From NCBI GenBank assembly GCA_027343965.1, contig DAHWJX010000055.1:1-7241 (forward strand): 7,241 bases of DNA, read 5' to 3'. Shown here in pieces: positions 1 through 6,016 of the stretch. The position numbers were made by a program, and so were the translations under genes. This stretch comes from JAKACU01 sp021821185 (GTDB lineage: Bacteria > Bacillota > Bacilli > Alicyclobacillales > SLC66). Below the pieces are notes generated by a model. The model was not told the origin of the DNA. It saw only the letters and a program-made list of their open reading frames with translations, and made no database searches. Position 1 is the stretch's first letter; each line of letters opens with the position of its first letter.

Positions 1-459
1 AGAACCTTTGAGATGGATGCGCAAAGGAGCACTGAATACCGGGTAACCATTAATGTCTTGAGTAAAAACGGCGATGCGCTCGTCTTTCATTACGGTCCAT
101 CCTAAAAAACCATAAGCATTTCCATTATATACATGCTTTGCGACCCAAGAACGCACCACAGAGATTTTGTTTTTTCGATCACTCGCCGTCGTTAGTGCAG
201 GCATAGTATCTTGAACGGAAAAAGGAGGACTATCCAAACGAACCTCAACCGGCGATATTGGTTGCGTAATTGAAGGAAGCACTGCTTGTACATGCACGTT
301 GCTGTTAGCTAAAGCACTTTGAGCATTAGCAAATTGATCGGATACAGGTTCCGCATAGACAGCTACATTAGCCTGAAGAACACGCCATTGCACAAATAGA
401 AAAACATTAAGACACAAAAACACGGCGATTAATAATGTTTTTACTTTAGTAAAGTCCAC
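1..459 (-). CDS. yycI: YycI (WalI), WalK regulatory membrane protein, 3' end outside window
   Basis: This is an open frame of 153 codons that runs off the left edge of the window, so its C-terminus is missing. The protein begins MDFTKVKTLLIAVFLCLNVF. It has a short basic N-terminus, then one membrane segment at about residues 7-28, then an extracytoplasmic part. A short lysine-bearing N-terminus followed directly by a membrane anchor is typical of YycI, and the position right after yycH fits. Near the visible end, a segment reading QDINGYPVFSAPLRIHL matches the conserved core seen in the YycH/YycI fold. The start is GTG at 459-457, with a GGGGGAG ribosome site about 10 bases upstream and 24 bases after the yycH stop. 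In Bacillus, YycI and YycH bind the WalK membrane region and adjust kinase activity (known from the family). The genes expected next beyond the edge are yycJ and an htrA-type protease, which is inference only. Confidence 0.9.
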   Translation of the reverse strand, partial: MDFTKVKTLLIAVFLCLNVFLFVQWRVLQANVAVYAEPVSDQFANAQSALANSNVHVQAVLPSITQPISPVEVRLDSPPFSVQDTMPALTTASDRKNKISVVRSWVAKHVYNGNAYGFLGWTVMKDERIAVFTQDINGYPVFSAPLRIHLKGS

Positions 460-483
460 GGCTTTCTAGCTCCCCCAGTATCC

Positions 484-1821
484 TCAGTTCATGCCTATCC
501 CGACAAATGGTAACCCGGTCTGTGCATCAAGGTAAGCAACGTGGTGATGACTATACGTGACACGATAGACGGGTAGTAGTTCAATAACATCCGTACCAAG
601 CCAATGTGTACCATAGCCCAATGAAATAGATAGAATCGCTTTTTTCGAAGATGAAGTCATCTTTTGTAAAAGCCCCGATCCGGACAAAATTTGCGCAGGC
701 GTTGTATCAAGCAATTCGTTAAAATACGCCAATGGTCGCGACATTTGTACGACGGAGTTACCAACGACTTGAACATGCAATGCCCCCAATTGGCCATAGA
801 CCGGCCAACCATCGACGATTTGATGGAACGTAACAGCTAACCCCGGTACCTTGTCGATCGAAGATGGCTTGATCTGCAAAGATACGTCACCAGTAAACCC
901 ACCATGTTCGTTGATAAATGCCACAGACGTGGCAATAGCATCGGCACCATGCTGCTGCACACCAGACAAAATCCCACCCGGTTGTACATAGTCAATCGCG
1001 TCGCCATAAGTCTCTTTGATCACATGAACACCGCGCGTACCATCGGTATATAGCACATGATGTGTTGTCACTGGAATGACCTGCATCCCTGTGGGATCCG
1101 TGAAAAAAGAATCGATAATCCGTGAGGATATTGGGCGATCGATAACCCAATCTTCAATAGGGACATTAATCTGGCTATAGGGAAGATAGACGAGTGCTTT
1201 ATCAAGAGGGAACTGCGCGTATGGTACTGCTTGAGAAGGTTTTTCCATCCACTGTGCAAAGGTCTTATCCGCTTCTATAGCGGCTACAGAAACCCGATTT
1301 TTCGTAGTCCTGTATTCCAGGCGATTGGCTGTCCCATGAGCACGCGATGTGATATAGAGGGAACCATCTACTGCTGCGTTCATTGTAGACGGGGCATTCA
1401 TAAATAACATGGCAAGTGCAGATGGTGATAATATGGATAAACCAAAGTCCAACTTCACGTAAGCCCCTCTAGGGGGAAATGCATAAGGGGATTTCGCAAG
1501 GTTATACTGATGACCTTGTAAAATCGTCGAATTCGACAAAATCCCCATGACTTGATGAGCCCAATCCGAATTGTTGCTGACACGATACAACTGATTCCCT
1601 TGCGTCCAATAATAAAGGGCCTGTGGTTGCAAGACACCGTTCGGCGACCTTGTGCTGCCATAACTAGGGCTGGAAAAAAAACCTGGGCGGTCGATCGTCA
1701 AGCGCACTGGTGTACCCGTCCAAATCATCGCAGACAAACCCAAGCTCACACAAACCAGCACGACGAGCACAAACGTCAGTGCATGATCAAGTCGTGGTTT
1801 AAATGGCACAATACGCATCAT
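484..1821 (-). CDS. yycH: YycH (WalH), WalK regulatory membrane protein
   Basis: A protein of 445 residues, close to the usual YycH length of about 450. A basic N-terminus (MMRIVPFKPRLD) leads into a single membrane segment at about residues 14-34, and the remaining 410 or so residues are predicted to be extracytoplasmic. The C-terminal half carries the segment VDGWPVYGQLGALHVQVVG at about residue 338 onward, a hallmark shared with YycI, and a late VYRVTY/VAYLDAQTG strand pair. No catalytic motif is visible. The identity rests mainly on size, topology and position between walK and yycI. The start codon overlaps the walK stop in an ATGA arrangement. A purine-rich AGGTGG lies about 9 bases upstream inside walK. 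A second ATG follows immediately and could serve instead. Known role in Bacillus: together with YycI it controls WalK through membrane-helix contacts. The direction of control differs between species, so activation versus repression cannot be stated here. Confidence 0.9.
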   Translation of the reverse strand: MMRIVPFKPRLDHALTFVLVVLVCVSLGLSAMIWTGTPVRLTIDRPGFFSSPSYGSTRSPNGVLQPQALYYWTQGNQLYRVSNNSDWAHQVMGILSNSTILQGHQYNLAKSPYAFPPRGAYVKLDFGLSILSPSALAMLFMNAPSTMNAAVDGSLYITSRAHGTANRLEYRTTKNRVSVAAIEADKTFAQWMEKPSQAVPYAQFPLDKALVYLPYSQINVPIEDWVIDRPISSRIIDSFFTDPTGMQVIPVTTHHVLYTDGTRGVHVIKETYGDAIDYVQPGGILSGVQQHGADAIATSVAFINEHGGFTGDVSLQIKPSSIDKVPGLAVTFHQIVDGWPVYGQLGALHVQVVGNSVVQMSRPLAYFNELLDTTPAQILSGSGLLQKMTSSSKKAILSISLGYGTHWLGTDVIELLPVYRVTYSHHHVAYLDAQTGLPFVGIGMN

Positions 1822-3656
1822 ACAAAATCACCACCTGGATCCGTAGGGAGGACAATCGTGATGGTAGTCCCCTTACCTTCCTCACTATCCGCAGTAACGT
1901 CTCCACCATGCGCCCTGATGATTTCCCGGGCAATGGCAAGACCTAGGCCTGTACCGCCAAATTGCCGGGACCGTGCTTTATCGACACGATAGAATCGATC
2001 AAAAATATGTGGCAGATCCTGCTTGGGAATTCCAGTCCCTGAATCCTTGATCGTGATGACAGAGTGCATCGTTGAACGATCCACGTCCGCCGTAGCCGCA
2101 ATTATACCCCGCTGTGACGTGTACTTTAAGGCGTTAGAGACGATATTATCAAGAACTTGATCGATACGGTCGTGATCTACCATCACGGAAGAATCTTCTT
2201 TCACATCGACGACAAATTGCACACCTGCGCGGAATGCAACCAAGGCGTAGCGTTCTGCAAGTTGATTCAGGAGTTGTTTCGTCGTGACACGCTCCTGATT
2301 AAACACCTCATGATGATCATCAAATCGTGTAAGTTGCAGTAGATTGGTTATGAGCCGAGCCATTCGATCAGCCTCTTTATCCATAACCCGCAGAAAATGA
2401 TCGGCAATTTTAGGATTTTCAAGTGCACCTTCCATGAGTGCCTCAATGTATCCCTTGATAATCGTGATCGGCGTTCGCAATTCGTGCGATACATCGGCCA
2501 CAAAACGACGCCGTGCCTCCTCTAGTCGTGTTTCCTCGGTCACGTCACGCATCACATATACAAAACCGCCATGTACGCCATAGGGCCGTTCACCGCGGGT
2601 TATCCCAGGCTTTATCGAACGTTCACCGCCTAGCGCGGTGACTGATAAGGCGATCACGCGGTCATGAAGTTCCATGATATGTGCAGAGCCGGACTCAAAC
2701 GAACCGTTCAACACGTTAGACAGTTGCGCGCCTTGAAGCGAACGCTCTGCATGGAGAAGCTCGACCGCTGCCGGATTGATCAAGAGGATTTCATCATGCG
2801 TATTGGTCGCAATAACCCCATCACTCATTCGAGCCATCACGGCTTGCAAACGATCTTTCTCTCGCTCCGTGTTAGCCGTGGCATTGCGTAGACGTCCAGT
2901 CAACATGTTGAACGTGGAAGCTAATTCGCCAATTTCATCATTGCTGTAAATCGTCACCGTCTGATCAAAATCACCGCTAGCAAGCGCGCGGGCCGTACGT
3001 GTGACAGCGGTAATTGGGCCTGTAATCGTACGCGCAATAATGCCTGCTAGAAGGGCTGACAATGCTAAGGCAAGTAATGAGGCCGTAGCAAATATGATAA
3101 TGATTCTTGAAATGGAGCGGTAGATACTACTCATAGGAGAGACAAATTCGATAGCACCAATGATTTGCGTTTTTAAGCGAACAGGCACAGCGAGGTATAA
3201 GTAGCGGTTTCCAGTTTGCGGATCACGAGCAATTTGTTCAGTTTGTAAGCCCACAAGAGCACCGTTAACTTCCGGATCGACTCGCTTTTGGCCAACCAAG
3301 AACGGATTGGCCGACGTGGCGACCACGTTTCCGTCCTTATCCAAAATGTACACGCTCGAATTAGCCAACTCTGAAAAGGGTTGAATAACTTGTCGAATCT
3401 GCCCTTGTTGAAGTGATTGCCGGCTTAGGGGAGTGGAAACGACACTTGCAAGAACCTGCGCTTCCCGGGAAATGCTTTTTGAATAATTATCTACAAAATA
3501 ACGATTTAGCGATTGGATGAAGTACCCGCCGATCAATTGCATAGCAAACAAGATCAAAAGCAGATAAACAACCATAAGCTTGAAGCGCACGCTTTGAAAG
3601 CGTCTTGTCAAGCGCATTTTAGGCAGCGACCAGTTGGCAAAAGCATTTTGCTGCAT
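1818..3656 (-). CDS. walK: WalK (YycG) sensor histidine kinase of the cell-wall two-component system
   Basis: A membrane histidine kinase with the full WalK layout. Numbering is from the upstream ATG at 3671: membrane helix 1 at about 32-54, an extracytoplasmic sensor loop at about 55-180, helix 2 at about 187-212, HAMP at about 213-265, PAS at about 274-380, HisKA with H396 in SHELRTP, and the ATPase domain with N box (DNIVSNALKY, 508-517), G1 (DSGTGIP, 543-549), F box (FDRFYR) and G2 (GGTGLGLAI, 572-580). It autophosphorylates on H396 and passes phosphate to WalR to control wall hydrolase genes. I chose the ATG at 3656 because AAGGA lies 7 bases before it. The upstream ATG at 3671 (617 aa) overlaps the walR stop as ATGA but has only a badly spaced GGGG before it. 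The two residues aligned with the zinc-binding histidines of the staphylococcal WalK PAS domain appear to be arginines (R281, R375). Confidence 0.93.
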   Translation of the reverse strand: MQQNAFANWSLPKMRLTRRFQSVRFKLMVVYLLLILFAMQLIGGYFIQSLNRYFVDNYSKSISREAQVLASVVSTPLSRQSLQQGQIRQVIQPFSELANSSVYILDKDGNVVATSANPFLVGQKRVDPEVNGALVGLQTEQIARDPQTGNRYLYLAVPVRLKTQIIGAIEFVSPMSSIYRSISRIIIIFATASLLALALSALLAGIIARTITGPITAVTRTARALASGDFDQTVTIYSNDEIGELASTFNMLTGRLRNATANTEREKDRLQAVMARMSDGVIATNTHDEILLINPAAVELLHAERSLQGAQLSNVLNGSFESGSAHIMELHDRVIALSVTALGGERSIKPGITRGERPYGVHGGFVYVMRDVTEETRLEEARRRFVADVSHELRTPITIIKGYIEALMEGALENPKIADHFLRVMDKEADRMARLITNLLQLTRFDDHHEVFNQERVTTKQLLNQLAERYALVAFRAGVQFVVDVKEDSSVMVDHDRIDQVLDNIVSNALKYTSQRGIIAATADVDRSTMHSVITIKDSGTGIPKQDLPHIFDRFYRVDKARSRQFGGTGLGLAIAREIIRAHGGDVTADSEEGKGTTITIVLPTDPGGDFV

Positions 3657-3663
3657 TCGCAAT

Positions 3664-3668
3664 TCCTT
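3664..3668 (-). promoter_or_regulatory. walK ribosome binding site overlapping walR stop
   Basis: AAGGA, with a 7-base spacer to the ATG at 3656. Its first base is also the last base of the walR TGA stop, so ribosomes finishing walR are placed at the walK start. This suggests translational coupling and favours the shorter walK start. Confidence 0.65.
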
Positions 3669-4366
3669 CATCCCCGGCGAAAGAAATAGCCTGCACCGCG
3701 TCGCGTGAGTATGTAAATCGGATTACTCGGATCTTGTTCTAATTTTTCACGAAGGCGACGAATGGTTACATCTACAGTACGCTCATCGCCAAAGTAATCA
3801 TAACCCCACACATCTTGCAAAAGTTGTTCACGCGAGTAGACCACTCCCGGATGTTTTGCCATGTAATGGAGCAGCTCAAACTCCCGATGCGTCAACGGAA
3901 TTTCCACGCCCGAACGCAAGACTTGTACCATCTGCAAATCAATCACGAGATCTCCTGATAGGATTTGTTCATTTGGTCCCGAATCAGTCACATCATTGGG
4001 TGCAATAGCTTGCCGCCTTAAGTTAGCTTTGACACGTGCAAGTAACTCGCGCGAGCTAAAGGGTTTTGTGACATAGTCATCTGCGCCAAGTTCAAGGCCC
4101 AGCACTTTGTCAAGCTCTGCATCGCGGGCTGTCAGCATAATAATCGGAATCGTCGAAAACTGTCTGATCTCCTTGCATACTTCAAAGCCATCTTTTTTAG
4201 GCAACATCAAATCAAGCAGGATCAAATCAACAGGTGTATGTTCTACAAAATGCACAGCTTGGTCACCATCTTCTGCCACGCTGACTTGATACCCTGCCTT
4301 CTCGAGTTGGAAGCGCAAAATTTCTGCAATCGGTTCTTCATCATCGACCACAAGGATATGTTGCAA
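3668..4366 (-). CDS. walR: WalR (YycF) response regulator, OmpR/PhoB family
   Basis: A response regulator of 232 residues. The receiver domain (1-118) has acidic residues D8 and D9, phosphoacceptor D52 in LILLDLMLP, T79 and K101 in the VTKPFS motif. The winged-helix DNA-binding domain covers about 130-232 and contains LTHREFELL, the WalR-like GYDYFGDERTVDVTIRRLREKLE and the terminal TRRGAGYFFRRG. T100 lines up with the threonine that the kinase PrkC phosphorylates in Bacillus WalR (known there, inferred here). When phosphorylated by WalK it regulates autolysin and wall-turnover genes. Translation starts at TTG (4366-4364), with AAAGGAG 8 bases upstream; the nearby ATG at 4373 is out of frame. 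The gene follows tRNA-Asp and its terminator closely, and walK follows at once. The ribosome site is partly inside a hairpin, so initiation may be restrained. Confidence 0.95.
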   Translation of the reverse strand: MQHILVVDDEEPIAEILRFQLEKAGYQVSVAEDGDQAVHFVEHTPVDLILLDLMLPKKDGFEVCKEIRQFSTIPIIMLTARDAELDKVLGLELGADDYVTKPFSSRELLARVKANLRRQAIAPNDVTDSGPNEQILSGDLVIDLQMVQVLRSGVEIPLTHREFELLHYMAKHPGVVYSREQLLQDVWGYDYFGDERTVDVTIRRLREKLEQDPSNPIYILTRRGAGYFFRRG

Positions 4367-4369
4367 AAG

Positions 4370-4388
4370 GCATACTCCTTTAGTATGC
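4370..4388 (-). promoter_or_regulatory. Hairpin enclosing the walR Shine-Dalgarno
   Basis: On the minus strand GCATACT (4388-4382) and AGTATGC (4376-4370) form a perfect 7-bp stem around the loop AAAGG. The Shine-Dalgarno AAAGGAG (4381-4375) is therefore split: five bases are in the loop and the last two are in the 3' arm. The stem ends 3 bases before the TTG start codon. Such a structure could limit ribosome access. It could also act as a weak second terminator, because CTTTT follows the stem. Confidence 0.6.
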
Positions 4389-4391
4389 AGA

Positions 4392-4437
4392 ATAAAAACA
4401 ATGCGGCAATTACGTCATAAGACGCAACCACCGCATT
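4392..4437 (-). terminator. Intrinsic terminator after tRNA-Asp, in the walR leader
   Basis: On the minus strand AATGCGG (4437-4431) pairs with CCGCATT (4406-4400), and TTGCGTC (4427-4421) pairs with GACGTAA (4416-4410) around a TTAT loop. The three bases on each side between the two stems (TGG and TTG) can form consecutive G-U wobbles, giving one 17-bp helix. GTTTTTATT follows as the U-tract. The helix starts only 1 base after the tRNA CCA end. It should release the tRNA transcript, but it also stands between the tRNA promoter and walR, so walR transcription probably depends on leakage through it. Confidence 0.8.
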
Positions 4438-4438
4438 C

Positions 4439-4515
4439 TGGCGGAGCTGACGGGATTCGAACCCGCGGTCTCCTGCGTGACAGGCAGGCATGTTAGGCCA
4501 CTACACCACAGCTCC
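4439..4515 (-). tRNA. tRNA-Asp (anticodon GTC)
   Basis: A 77-base cloverleaf. The acceptor arms GGAGCTG (4515-4509) and CAGCTCC (4449-4443) pair perfectly over 7 bp, followed by discriminator G and an encoded CCA (4441-4439). The D arm contains GTGTAGTGGCCTAACAT. The anticodon arm is CCTGC-CTGTCAC-GCAGG, with a 5-bp stem and anticodon GTC, which reads Asp codons GAC and GAT. The T arm is GCGGG-TTCGAAT-CCCGT, with the canonical TTCGA loop and a terminal G-T pair. There is no intron and no long variable arm. A strong promoter lies upstream and a terminator follows the CCA almost immediately. Confidence 0.98.
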
Positions 4516-4543
4516 AGGCTCGAATCGTGTCGATCACTTTGTC

Positions 4544-4572
4544 ATTATAACGATCGAAGTAGATGATTTCAA
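4544..4572 (-). promoter_or_regulatory. Sigma-A promoter for tRNA-Asp (and probably walRKHI)
   Basis: The -35 box TTGAAA (4572-4567, five of six consensus) and the -10 box TATAAT (4549-4544, perfect) are separated by exactly 17 bases. Transcription should start near 4537, about 20 bases before the mature tRNA 5' end. It is the only strong promoter seen between the chemoreceptor gene and walR, so it may also supply the walR operon. Confidence 0.88.
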
Positions 4573-4601
4573 GTATAGAGCTGAATTTTGTAAATTTGCC
4601 C

Positions 4602-5915
4602 TCATTGCGCTAGTTGCTTAAGATCTTTCATCACCTGATACACCGTTGCGATGGATGCTGATAACTCCTGTAATTGTGCCGCTTGTTCCTCACTTGCGGC
4701 CATACCGCCTTGCGTCAAATCGGAAATTTCTCGTACTTGCTGTTGCGTTGATTCGATACGAGATGCAATCTCTTGTGCTGATGACTTCACCGTATCCGCT
4801 AAGCGCCGAATTTCACTAGCCACCACACCAAATCCACGCCCGAGATCACCGGCCCGCGCCGCTTCAATCGCCGCATTGAGGCCAAGCAGATTCGTTTGCG
4901 AAGCGACCTCTCGGATGAGGTCGTTAATGCCTTTCATCGCTTCCGATTCAGCGCGTAATTGTAGAGTACGTTGAGCGATACGGTCGGTCACTTCCGCAGA
5001 CTCTGTGCCTGCTTGTGCCAAGTCGTGAGCAAGAACATCTAGCGTCGAAAACTGTGTGTCTAATTCTATAATTCCTTGGCGCAATTCCTTTTGATGACTG
5101 GCTGCTGTAACAATTGTAAAGATTCCTGCAAAAGTGCCTGTAAAATCAGTAATGGGAGTAGCTATCGCCGTGTACTCAAAGCCAAACAGCGTCACATCGC
5201 CCGCTTCAACAAAGCGTTTTTTTTGCAAAAAAGCTTTGGCTGTAATGGTAGCATTCAAGCCTTTATCCTGAATAGTTGCACCAACCTCAACGGGTATCGG
5301 AAATTTGTCTGAAGGGTGCACGTGTCGAAAAATCCCTTGATCATCGATAAGTGCCATCCAAACATCAGCTGTCATCGCACCAACTATTTGCGAAAAAAAC
5401 CAAGCCGCAATCTCGGAAAAATCCCGACTCGACGCCCTTAAACCATGGGAAATCGCCATTACACTGCTGGGTTTATCATCTACCATCGTGACTGCCGATT
5501 GCACTGAACCATTGGCTTCTTTATGTAAACGACCAAATTCCCCATAAGCCACATCATGGTCTGCAATATGTGTCATAAGCCAATTCTTCAAAAAGTTTAA
5601 TAGAAAAAAGGCATTGATTTTACCAGTTTGATATTGCCGTTGATAATCTGCCGCTTCTTGCAACAACTTGGTATGCACTTCTTTGTGGTTTGCCAAGTTA
5701 GGATATCCCATCTTTTCAAGCAGGACTTCTTCTGACGAAAAATGCGTATGCGCATAGTCCATTAATTCAGCGAGAATCTGCCCCGACGCATCAGAGGCTC
5801 GTCCTGAACGCATGGCTTCATACAGTCGATTAATCAAATCGATCAGTCGTTCATGCTGTGCATCCATTGCGCTGATACCTGTGTGATACTGTGGTTCAAA
5901 ATCAACAAAAGCCAT
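4602..5915 (-). CDS. Soluble hemerythrin-domain methyl-accepting chemotaxis-like receptor
   Basis: A protein of 437 residues with no membrane segment. Residues 1-130 form a bacteriohemerythrin domain with all seven expected diiron ligands in register: H21 (DAQHERL), H58 and E62 (HFSSE), H77 and H81 (HKEVH), H116 and D121 (HIADHD). Residues about 150-275 form an alpha/beta sensory-like region (DVWMALIDDQGIFRHV, then FGFEYTAIATPI and FAGIFTIVTA) that resembles PAS or Cache folds only loosely. Residues about 285-437 are a coiled-coil signalling domain whose hairpin tip (337-356) holds ASQTNLLGLNAAIEAARAG, the CheA/CheW contact motif. Such proteins are expected to sense oxygen or redox state in the cytoplasm and bias motility (inference). 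No C-terminal receptor-methylase tether is present. The ATG at 5915 has GGAGGG about 10 bases upstream. There is no obvious terminator after the stop. The signalling domain is short, as in soluble receptors such as Bacillus YfmS. Confidence 0.9.
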   Translation of the reverse strand: MAFVDFEPQYHTGISAMDAQHERLIDLINRLYEAMRSGRASDASGQILAELMDYAHTHFSSEEVLLEKMGYPNLANHKEVHTKLLQEAADYQRQYQTGKINAFFLLNFLKNWLMTHIADHDVAYGEFGRLHKEANGSVQSAVTMVDDKPSSVMAISHGLRASSRDFSEIAAWFFSQIVGAMTADVWMALIDDQGIFRHVHPSDKFPIPVEVGATIQDKGLNATITAKAFLQKKRFVEAGDVTLFGFEYTAIATPITDFTGTFAGIFTIVTAASHQKELRQGIIELDTQFSTLDVLAHDLAQAGTESAEVTDRIAQRTLQLRAESEAMKGINDLIREVASQTNLLGLNAAIEAARAGDLGRGFGVVASEIRRLADTVKSSAQEIASRIESTQQQVREISDLTQGGMAASEEQAAQLQELSASIATVYQVMKDLKQLAQ

Positions 5916-6016
5916 AATCTATACACCCTCCGCGCACAATAGCGTCTTTTATCCACCCTCTCTTTTCCACATTCTGCTCGGAAACTCCTGTCTGGTGTCT
6001 TCTCAAGTTAGAAACT
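5916..6016 (-). other. Intergenic spacer, no clear promoter or terminator
   Basis: The 101 bases between the threonine synthase stop and the receptor start hold the receptor ribosome site (GGAGGG at about 5926-5931) and a weak AAGTT-TCT-AACTT hairpin near 6010 without a U-tract. I see no convincing sigma-A or motility-sigma promoter. The receptor could be co-transcribed with the threonine synthase or have its own weak promoter. Confidence 0.4.

Noticed and set aside
1552..1992. A 146-codon open frame on the plus strand across yycH and the end of walK
   Set aside because: It lies antisense to two well-supported genes, has low-complexity Arg/Thr/His-rich composition and matches no family I recognise.
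4382..4412. Possible walR-specific promoter (TTGCCG, 16 bases, CATACT) inside the terminator and leader
   Set aside because: It matches only four of six bases at each box, and the start point would fall on the Shine-Dalgarno, leaving almost no leader.
4243..4491. An 82-codon minus-strand frame running through tRNA-Asp, the terminator and the start of walR
   Set aside because: It reads through a clear tRNA and a terminator hairpin and overlaps walR in another frame, so it is a chance frame.
4575..4605. Possible WalR binding box (TGTAAA on the plus strand) and possible terminator after the receptor gene
   Set aside because: Only one half-site is present; the second hexamer five bases on (CCTCAT) does not match. 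The AT-rich stretch has no GC-rich stem or U-tract.
4651..4974. A 107-codon plus-strand frame opposite the chemoreceptor signalling domain
   Set aside because: It is a shadow of the conserved receptor tip on the other strand, with no sensible product.
5916..6016. Motility-sigma (sigma-D) promoter upstream of the chemoreceptor
   Set aside because: A TAAAG and a CCGAG-like element exist, but the spacing is far too long for a sigma-D promoter.
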